A DNA stretch of 64,000 nt, taken from contig CM037781.1 of the NCBI GenBank assembly GCA_021229015.1, positions 35,322,759 to 35,386,758 on the forward strand. Reading direction: 5' to 3'. This document shows positions 25,901-37,900 of the stretch, in pieces (position 1 is the first letter of the stretch; every line of letters begins with the position of its first letter). Source of the stretch: Solen grandis (Eukaryota; Mollusca; Bivalvia; Adapedonta; Solenidae). The notes beneath the pieces are model-generated. The model saw nothing but the letters and a program-made list of their open reading frames with translations, had not been told where the DNA came from and searched no databases. A program made the translations under genes and the position numbers.

Positions 25901-28900
25901 AATTTTAATAGTTGTCCATTACCCAGTGTCGCTACCTTAAATGTCATTGTAATAAATAAAAACAGAAAAACGTGTATTGTGAACTAGCTAATAAACAGAA
26001 CATATTGCATAGATGCATTATATATTTTGAATATGATGCCCAGATTAATGTTAATGTATGTTAGATAATGAATATATATATATATAGCTTTTACGAAGCT
26101 AACAAGTGGCAAAAGATGGACGTACCACGTGTCCCTCATCGTCCAATATCCGGATACCTGTATCATTGTTGTCACCCACGAGGACAAACCCTATCCTGGA
26201 CTGGGTACCGGAACCAGTACGCAGACCCGTATATACTCTCATGATGTAGAAAAAGCTGTCAGCAATGTCATTGTCTATCATTAAGGAGAACGACCACTGA
26301 AAAGATAGTGGGATAGTGGGAAGACATCATGTCACTTTGAGCATAAACTTCAGCACCAGCATGATACTATTTTACATCCCGCTTTTATTTTTTACCCCCC
26401 AAAATCACACATTGATTTTCAAAGAACATTTTAAAAATATCTCTTCACATGTTTAAATATAACGATGCTTACAGTATACATTTTCACAGGGAAACTTGGC
26501 TTCAGATGTAATCATTCAGTAGGTTTCAACTTCATCAATTGAGTAACACATTTTTGCTCCTTCTTGGTTTCTTTTTCATGACATTTTTTTAAAAAAATAT
26601 TCCAAAACCAAATGACAATATGCCATATAAATATCACAGAGATACAGAGATCTTTGTAAATCGTTTAAAGGGAATTATGCTTTTGTTTTGGCTTTAACAA
26701 TATCTCCTCTAGTTTCACCTACCTTATACTGATCTTTCTGATCTTCTCGCCATGCCCAGAATAACATGAGGAAATAAGTAACTAGGGTTACTATGACCAG
26801 CGCCATCACTGGTCCTCGCCCCAACTCCGTGATAACCTCCTCATTGTTCTTGAAGTCGATTTTGTTAGGCGGCACATAGAACGTAGTGCCGACTGTCATG
26901 GTCCCCATACCTGTGTTGTCACACTCACAAACTGTTTCATTTAGTGTACTGTGGCGTGAAACCTATGGATGTGAGACATATTGTCAAACTTATGTAAACG
27001 CACGTCTATAACTCTGCCAAATACCGCAAATTCTGGTATAGATTTTTTTCTGAATGCCAATATCAAGGGAGATACGCCAGAATTATTATTTAAAGTATTT
27101 GGTTGGTCGCAATTGGGGTCGAAACCCACGACATGCGGTGGAGACAACTGTGCATACTGAGTAGACAGTATAAGGTATAACACCAACCCTGGGATGTCAG
27201 AAAAATATACCAAATCTGACTGTTGTCTTTCCTATTTCCCGTGTAGCTGCATATCAAATAATGATATATGTACCTGAATATGTATGTCAATCAAATTACC
27301 GTACACAAGTTATGATATACTTGACAATGTATGTCAATCGAATTACCATACACAAGTTATGATATACTTGACAATGTATGTCAATCAAACATACCGTACA
27401 CCTGTTTTTGTCCCAGAAGAAGTCACCTTTACCATCTGGGACCCAGCTCAGACAGTTGACACTAGTTACATTGGCGCAGAAGTCGCGGGTCAACAGTGCC
27501 TGATCATCTGATTCTGTAATCAATTTTATCTCGGTAAAAAGTGTCCGACTGTTAACCAAAAAGATTTAAAATCAAGATATAATTTTAAACAAATGTTTTA
27601 ACATATATATTACAAGACAATATTGAAATACCAATCAGTGAATGCAAGCGTATTGAAAATTACATGAATAATGTTTTTTTCTGTGTTTTTGTTTTTTAAA
27701 TTAAAAATTAAGAAATCAAGAATTTCCAAATTTTGGGTATGTAGAGGATGGTTGTGAAATGTCAAGCTGTATGGGCAAGCAGTATTACAGATTTTGAAGT
27801 TATGGCTCTTTCAATTTCAAGACAAATTTGACGCAAGTTATTTCACAAACTTGTGTAGTATATAAGGCTGTTTATCCGCTTGTATTTCTTGTCTAGGTAT
27901 TTATTATATAATTACGATGATCTTGACGATCATTTATTCAAAGTAGAGTTTCTGCAACCACTACAAATTCTCGTGCACACTCTTAATTTTCAAAAAAAAA
28001 ATGTACATATATGTTCTACATGTCAAGGAGGGTACATATTGTTGATTTCTGTAATAGATAAAATTTATTGCAGTTTCGTGTTTCTAAAATTTAAAACTTA
28101 AATACAGTAATAGAAATGAAAATAGAAACGGTCATATGAAATTTTCGTAGTTCATCAAATATTATTTTTAATGTTTTATGGAACATCAATAGAATGATTG
28201 CCCACATGCATGGTAAATACTTGATGAAATTTTAGTATTCATGAAATTAATAGTTTACAATATGGTATGGCTAAACGTGCCTGTAAGCAAAGGACGGAGG
28301 GCGATCCAAATTTTGCCAGTGATTGAAAATTCACTAGAAGGGATGAGGATCTTAAATCCATCTTCCTGGGTCCATTTGTCTTTCAGCAGTTCCGTACTGT
28401 AAACAAAACGATTCTCCTCGACGGACGGCTTCTCATCAGGGGTTAAAGTAAATATGGTACACCTGTGGTAAAAAAGGTATACCTGTGGTATACAGATATC
28501 GTATTCCTGTGGTTTTACATATGCAGTATATCTAGTTTCATGTAGTATAAATATATGATATTCTTGAAGTATATCTGTGTAATATAGATATGATCTTCCT
28601 ATTGCATATACTGTAAATGGGATATTAAATATGGTGTATAAAAAGGCATGTCTGAAGTAAATGACATGGTTTTCCTTTGGTATAAAGTTGTTGTATGTTG
28701 TATTGGGGTTTACCGTCGCTGCGATAGTATTTCAATCATATAGCGACGTCCAGCTAATTGCAGGTAGAGGAAGACCCCCGAGTACACAGAGGTACCCGGG
28801 TAGAACCACCACCTACCGCAAGCCAGCTGGAAGGCTTCCTCACATGAAAAATCCGAAGTCCCTACTGGGATTCGAACCCACAGCGGTGAGGGGCTGAGAG

Positions 28901-31900
28901 ATTTGTAGTCCACGACTGTAACCGCTCGGCCACGGCGGCCCCTTTTGGTATAAAGACAGGGCATTTTGTGGTATATAGTCATGATATTCCTGAGGCATAA
29001 TGTATTCTCTTTTTAAATATAATTCCTATTGTTCATAGACATGGTATTCATAAGGAATATAGATAATGCATTCCTGTCGTACATGTATATAAATAGGGTT
29101 TTCCTATGATTTAAAGACATGGTGTCCCTGGGGCATATAAATATTGTATTTCTCTCGTATGGAGATAATGTATTCCTATGGCAAATAAATAAAATAACCC
29201 TTAGGTAATTCTGTGATACATAGGTATTTTTCTGGTCTGGGCCAGTCACTTGTGACAAGGTCAAGACAAGACACTCGACTCTAGTGGGGTTTGTATTTCC
29301 AACTTTCAGAAGAGAACCCACAAGTGGACAACAGCATCTAAATGATCAGATTATCAAATAGCTACACTGGGAGATACGTTATCTAAGGTTGGCCTGGACA
29401 CAATGGCGAGAAAGAAAGTGCGCTATCACTGCAATAGAGGTAACCCATGGTGGTACACGCAAAATGAGGAAAATCATTCATTCAGATAAAAGCATAATAT
29501 TTTATTATTTCTATACTTTTGTACAAGGCATCAGGACCACAGGGGCCCTAACACACTTCTGAATACCTGAATACCATCAACCTAAATAAAAACATATTAT
29601 CACCTAGTAGCTATGATCGTTCACGGCCATATGGTGATTATTTATCCAAAATAAAATAAGATTATCATTTTCAGTTTCAGAGTTTTTTTAAAAAGGAATC
29701 GGCTTTGTTTAATTGATAATTGTAGAGGGTCATGAGATTATTATATGATTTGTGTTAAATAACATTAAACCGCTAATTTCATAGACTAGATGTATCACTT
29801 AAGGTGATTAATAACTCCACACTGGCTTTGACACAGACTATGAAACCTTATCGATCAAAATATTTATTTCAAAAATTTTAAGTCCAAAAGGGACATCTGT
29901 CTGCGCCACAGCTATGTTTTGTTACTGATTAGTTATGTATATGTTAACTAACCAATTGGGTGGCATTGGGACGTATAAAGAGCAATATATCATCCTCCCC
30001 ATGTAGTCTGTCGAAAAGAATGTAGATCATTTTGTCGGGATCGTCTGGTAGATAGGTTGGTGTCTTGTCCCTGCCAAGTAAACACGCCATTCAATGCTTA
30101 TTGTAGGTAAATCAGTACTTTTAAATATTCATTCGTTATCTAACACAAATATATTTATATTTATCAATGAAATTCATCAAAAAGACTCGTAGATTGTATA
30201 TTTTGTATGACAAGAGTGCCAGTGATGCCACAATATACGCCGCCACAAAATATAAAGACCAAGAGGGGTCTTTTAATTATTGCTTTTAACATTTCTGTAA
30301 GCATAAGCTCATAATGAAGTCTGTAAGACCAATTAATTTAGCTGAACAGAGATAGAACCCTAAAAATGCTTCCAATATGACAGTAGGTCAAATAGCAGTA
30401 TCGATATGAATCCTTTTTTCTTTCTCCATATAACTCTTGCAAAAATCACTGTACCAGAAAATCCCTGCTTTATGCACTTTTACCTGTTTAGAAACTTGAG
30501 TTGTGTTTTCAAGGGACCATGTTTAGAAATTTAAGGCATAACTATTGCAAATATTGATGAACATCAAAATCCCTGCTTTGTGCATATCTACCCAGTATAG
30601 TTATGAAACTGCCCAAGCTTTGAAAAGATAAGGTCAGAAACATACAAGAAATTGCATTCACAAAGCTGAAATATCAATCAGCTAAAGAGACTAAGTTTCA
30701 AGGGACAAAAATCTTGCAAAAATTAATGAACCAGAAAATTGCCACTTCATGCACATCTACCCATTATAGTAATGACATTGACCAAGTTTTGAAAAGATTC
30801 ATTCAGAAATGTAGGAGGAGTTGCATTCACAAGGCTGCAATATCAATCAGCTACAGAGACTAAGTTTCAAGGGACACAAATCTTGTAAAAATCAATGGAC
30901 CGGAAAATCGCCACTTTGTGCACATCTACCTATTATAGTATGACATTGACCAAGATTTGAAAAGATTCATTCAGAAATGTAGGAGGAGTTGCGTTCACAA
31001 GGCTGCAATTTCAATCAGCTACAGAGACTAAGTTTCAAGGGACACAAATCTTGTAAAAATTGATGGACCGGAAAATTGACACTTCATGCACATCTACCCA
31101 TTATAGTAATGGCATTGACCAAGTTTTGAAAAGATTCATTCAGAAATGTAGGAGGAGTTGCGTTCACAAGGCTGCAAAATCAATCAGCTACAGAGACTAA
31201 GTTTCAAGGGACACAAATCTTGTAAAAATAATGGACCGGAAATCACCACTTGATGCACATCTACCTATCATAGTAATGACTTTGACCAAGTTTTGAAAAG
31301 ATTCGTTCAGAAATGTAGGAGGAGTTGCGTTCACAAGGCTGCAATATCAATCAGCTACAGAGACTAAGTTTCAAGGGACACAAATCTTGTAAAAATCAAT
31401 GGACCGGAAAATTGCCACTTCATGCACATCTACCCATTATAGTAATGACATTGACCAAGCTTTGAAAAGATTCATTCAGAAATGTAGGAGGAGTTGCGTT
31501 CACAAGATATGGACGTACGGACAGACGGACGGACAGACGGAGAAGATGATGCCAATATACGATCAACTCCGGCGGCGTATAAAAAGGAATTGAAGAATGT
31601 AATCAGCATGGAAAAACAAGAGGGCCAAGATGGCCCTTTATCTCTCACCTGAGTAAGATGGCTGTGTTAGGCAAAATGACAAAAAATCTGGCATCTAAAG
31701 TGTTTTTCTAACATTTGACTAAGTGACCTACATTTTGAGCCTACCTGAATTTGCACTCAACTGGGATTCATGCAGTCATCATTCATATCATTTTAATGAA
31801 GACTGGGACAAAAATGTAGGCCTCTAGGGTGTTCACATGAATTTTCTAAAATTTGCCATGACCTACTTTTTGACCCTATGTTGCCCAGTTTTGAATTCAT

Positions 31901-34900
31901 CCGAGATTCGATGTAAACAAACATTCTGACCAAGTTACATTGTGGTTTGTCTAAAACTGTGGCCTCTAAAGTGTTCACAAGGTTTTTTTAGATTTGACCT
32001 AGTAACCTAGAGACAAACAGCCTGCCAACTTTCATGAAGATTGGGCCAAAATGGTGGCCTCTAAAGTGTTCACAAGGTTTTTCTAAGATTTGACCTGGTG
32101 ACCTAGTTTTTGACCCCACATGACCCAATTTCAAACTAATCCGAGATATCATGTAGACAAACATCCTGACCAAGTTTCATGAAGATTGGGCCAAAACTGT
32201 GGCCTCTAGAGTGTTCACAAGCAATTGTTGACGACTGACGACGGACAGAAGGCGATCACAAAAGCAAAACAAGAGGGCCATGATGGCCCTGAATCGCTCA
32301 CCTGATTATAAATGAGCAACATATGTTGGATTTTTCATACTGACCTACTTTTTGACCCCACATGACACACTTTTCAACTTGTCCAATATTTTATGAAACA
32401 GACATTCTGACCAAGTTTCATGAAGATATGGCCAAAAATGTGGCCTCTAGAGTGTTAACAAGGTTTTTCTAAGATTTGACCTCGTGACCTACTTTTTGAC
32501 CCCACATGACCCAAATTCGAACTTGTCCAAGTTTTATGGAGACAAACATTCTGACCAAGTTTCATGAAGATTGGCCTAAAAATATGGCCTCTAGAGTGTT
32601 AACAAGCCAAATTGTTGACGACGGACGATGGACGCCGGACGACGGGCCATCACAAAAGCTCACCCTTGAGCACGTTGTGCTCAGGTGAGCTAAAAACAAT
32701 AATCTTTGTAGAGGATTACCTAAGGAAGGTTTTAAAGATTTCATTTGACTTTAATGTCTGCATAACATAGAACATTATGGAAAGGATATCACCTACTGTA
32801 AGGATCAGCCTTGTACAATTTTATTAAAATTGACCGAAATATCGTTTGAAGTTAATAGTTGACAACGGATGAACGATGGACAACAGACAATGTCCGATTG
32901 CAATTGTCCACTTTGAAACATATGTTAAATTGGTGGTAAACCCACAAGTGCTCCTTTAATCATTATTTGAACACGACTGTGTAAACTCACATTTTAAAGT
33001 AGGCTCACAGTAAACTATATTCACATTGAATATGATAACATCTTATTTCATATGTTGAATATTATATACAATATATAATATACAATTAAAATATCTCTTT
33101 TCACGACGGCATATAAATAAATGTTTTTTTAGCCAAGAATGGTTGTCAGAAAGATCACGTGCTACTTACACACATGCCGGCACCACCTTGTTCTCAAGTC
33201 GATACTCGACCCTCGTGCTTGTCAGCTGAGCCCCAAATGTTTGAAACACCGGAACATATGACGTTATACGGTCGCCGAATAACCCCCAGAAATATGGATT
33301 TTGTTTGAATACAATAGACTGCAAAAAGAAACGCAAAGCAACATTTCACGCCACTTTTCAACGGCATGATATCACAGTAATACACCAAGAAAAATACTAC
33401 AGGGTGAAATGTTAATGCAAATAAAGCTTTAAGACTGACTTCTTTTCTAATGCGAATTCTTGTTTAGTTAAAATTTTACTAAAATTGACCACCATGCAAC
33501 TTCTGACAAACCCTTATTATCTTTAGTGAATTTGATAAATGATCTGGCGAATAAATCAAGATATTTAAACGATTTTCAGTGTCAGGAATACTGACGGATT
33601 TACTTGGGTCACCTAGTACTCGTGACACCCATTTGGTCAGCAACTTAAGGTTAATGAGCAATTATTTATTGTTTGAACTTTAAGAATTTTGGCAAATTAT
33701 AACATCACACATGTATATTGAAACACTAAGAAGCAATTGTGTTTGTCAAAGCAATGAATGGGAGCTTTGACAGTAAGCTCGCTGAGTTGCTCTGTAACCT
33801 CAGTCCCCGAACCCTACCGCCCACCTGTGCCCCTCCCTCATTCCTTCCTACTTAATGTAAGCCTGGATCCACATCTAGAGATGAAGATGGCACCTACCCT
33901 GAGAATCACGGCACTCCCGTTACACGGGGATGGAGTGTCTTCCTTCAGAGAATCCAGATCTATGGCTACCCTTGGCCTATACACAACCTTTCCAACCTTG
34001 TCGGCTGCTGTCCTAATCTCCGTGGAGATGTATACATAATCATTGTCAAGGTATCTTACTGGTTCGTTTAGGTACGACATTTCACCGATGACGTAGGCCA
34101 AGTTTCGTAAGGCTTCTGTCACTTTTGGCAGAGCAACTTTTGACTGCAATAAATACAAAATATATTTTACAAGGGTGTTCAGTCAACTTCTCATACATAC
34201 AGGCCTACAAGGCCACAGTTTTAAGTGTAGATGTGGTGGTCCTTTTCTACTTATGAAAGTAGGAAGTGTATTTCAAAATAATCCGCTATTTGCACATTTG
34301 CTTAATTTTGTACCATTATAAAATTATTCACACCAAATTTTTACATGTAAAAATCAGCAGTTTACTAGAAATTGATGCCTACCGCTTCAGATTTGATATA
34401 TTTTTCCAAGTAATACTTCTGCAACTGTTTCTGAGCTAAGAATGTTTGTTCCTGTAAGGAGAGGGGTTCTGCCAAAATCTCCTCTGACGTTTTGAAAACC
34501 CGGATATACTCCAGATACTGTCTCATCTCATCTACAGTCGGGTCCTCGGGCAGGTTAGGAGTCAGTATTGCTTGTAACGAGGCCAGGATATTCCGGATCA
34601 AATCAAGTATGCCTGTGGAACAACAATGGAGACAGTAATAGTGTATACCGCTTACTTGTATAGGATTCAGACTAACCTATCACCACAGAATCAAAGATTT
34701 ATAACATAAACAAGTTATTTATATGTCATGTATACGACACTATCAAATGCGTCCAGATTTTCAGATGAAACTGAAGCCAAAAGCAGTTTTCTTACACCGC
34801 CCACTCCAAAAAAAAAAAAAAAAAAAAAGGAATGAAAAGAAATAAAACAATAAAATAAAAAGATGTCAACGGTTAATTTGGTATGACATTTGCAAATTTA

Positions 34901-37900
34901 AGATCATAAATATTATATTCTAGTTAGATTAGGTGGATTTATCACTAAAGGTAACAAACACTCCTGCATCCCACCTTTTCTTCATGTATTCTGAGGTGGG
35001 ATACATACTAAGAACCGAAATAAAATGTAATCAAATTACTGTCATTGAGAAATAGTACTGCAATATCATTTCACAAATATATATATAGTAAAAGTCAAAA
35101 CATTACAAAGAACTATTATTTGTTATTTGTTCTTTTTCCATGAAATTATATTTGGTAACTATTGAGAGTAGTACAACAATCGGTGTCTGGAGATACAACA
35201 GATTTTCCTGTTCCTTTGAATGTACTCATGTATCTACTTGGAGCAGAAGACAATTAGATACAAGTGGCTAATTTTAAAATCACCCGATGTGTCTATAGAA
35301 CGCAGATGTACATTTCATTCAGCACATTTAACACCCAGTCAACACACTTCTTTTGCTCTTATTTGACCACCTACCACAGATCAAGTCTGATTATTACCTT
35401 TAGCAGCATAAAACATGCGTTCTGTATGTGGAAACACTCTGTCCCGCACATGATTGGCAAGGTCTCTGGCCATGACTTCAACACACTCCGCTGCCAATTT
35501 CTGCAATTATAAATATTTAAGTTTTAATTTAACAAAAATCATCAGCAAAGTGAAAATTCAATTTTGTTTTAAAGATAAAATAAAAATCATAATACAGTGT
35601 ATTTAACTGACATGGAAGCATCCATTGGCCATCGCATGGGCAGATAGCATCTTTCTATTATTGAAGAGACACTGGCATTGGTAAAAATCTTACGTGTTCA
35701 CGACTAAGCTATCTGGAAGATATAAGAAAGAAAGAAATTATTAAAATATCCAATTACGCGACTACAATTAAACATTACAAAGTTGAAACTCAATGCACGA
35801 TTGTGATGAATTGCTGCAAATATAATTCCATTCTTATGTGCAAACGAAGACTGTTCTTAAATACTCCCAAACAAATATTCAAATTCAATTTTGAAGTATT
35901 TTCTAAGAGAGAGCGAGAGAGAGAGAGAGAGACTTACCGAAGCAGTGACATTAGAGTATTTCATGACGGACAGTGTGGAGTTCAGTGCTCGGCTGACCGT
36001 CTCAATGGCATATAAAGACATACGTTTGGTAGAGGGCCAGGTCAATACACTGTTTGCCAGCATAGCAGCATACATGTCCCCTTTCTGTACCGTACACAAT
36101 TACAAAGTACATTCTAAACGTTAAAAACGTATATAAATTAACTAACTACTTCATATCTTAACAAATATTTGCGTTAATAAGGTTATGCTATATTTAAGTT
36201 TTGTCATGTATTTGAATATTTCAAATGCGTTTTTACTTTATATAAGGTTTGAAGTATTACTTAGTACTATGTATTGTTGGTGAAATTCGAGCCCGTCAAC
36301 ATAAGACAGGTTGGACTACGGTGCACGGCTTTTGATGAATCGTGTCCCTCACAAAAACCTTACATCCACAGGTAACGTATGAAATAATGGTTAAGATTTG
36401 AAACATCTATTTAAAAAAAATACGAATGTTACAAACACGTTACTTAAACTCATAGCACCTGATATAGAAGTATAAATGGTAAAACAAAATGCATTTATGA
36501 AATAAAAACAAGTACAAATCAGTGACATTGTTTTGATCGCAAAGTTAAGAATTTTGCCTTTTTTATTTTCTTTTGTTTAAATACTCAAATGTGTTGACTA
36601 TTTATCAGTATTTGAAATTTAACCCCATTATTTTGTTAAATAGATGCACAATGAGGCTTTTTTATACTTATCTATACAAGTCCGCCACACAGACTAAGCA
36701 CATATCACATGCATTATCCCTTTGACTAGCCACATGAAAAAAAACTTAAAACTGCAATGGACTGTGAATAAACTGCAGCAACAACACTTACCTCGACAAG
36801 TTTAAGCGCAAAGTCGTCCACCGAGACCTCGACTATCAGTTTCCAGTAATCATTCCACCCCAGATACGAATTATCATCCTTCTGTTGGGATCCTAGCGAC
36901 AGTATGTCTTCAGGTGTGATTGTCAGCTGTGTAGCGTTTTCATCCAAGTCCTGTTATGATATTATGAGAGTAATCTCCACACGCAAGTAAAAAACTGTAA
37001 GGGGAGGTAACTACAGTGGCGGAGTTTGACATAGTATATGAATTGAAAACTGATATACTAAATGTGAACTACAGACATTGACAGACTTAAATGTAAATTT
37101 ATTTAGAATATAATATTTTTATTAATTTCTCAACAGTCGAAAAACAGAAAATTGTTCCAATACGTTAGTAGGCAAAATGTAACATTAGTTTATCCAGGCA
37201 ATAACAACCAAGACACGAAAGAATTATACACAGAATATATAGATAAACACTAGACAGGCATTGTTATCTTTTTTAATCAATTTATTTTCACCAATATTCT
37301 CCAATGAAACTTAAAATTTTTCATTTGAGCGACTTTAAAATTTGCTGTAAACTTTAAAAAGATCGTAAAAAAATGTATTATATAATGTAATATAATATTC
37401 TCTATGACATACCATGAACAAAATTAACAGTATGGTTCAGGTTTACCGCACATTTTTCAGTTTAACTTCTCTATTTTATACAACCATCACAATGGTAATA
37501 AACAATATTTCAAACAAGTATAAGTGGTACTCACTAATACATAAACATAAGAATAACTCAAAAATTACAATTTTAGAATTAAGAGATGACTAAATGACTG
37601 TTTAATGACTGAATTTCGCTTTTTAACTTAAATTCATATTATTAAGACATACTTAATATAATATTGGCATTTCCTGTGAGATTAAAATTTGATCGATAAA
37701 TATGGTAACAAATCTATCAGTAATATGTAAATTATTACAAATTGACTAGTTAACAGTTACAAAATGGACTGGCACCCACACAAGTTGCAAATATTTTCCA
37801 TGAAAAAAAAATCATGGTGTCAATTTGGACAAATTCTTTAGATAATGTCAGTAGATATAACACAAAGTTATTTATTTCTGCCGATCGTAAAAAAAATAAA

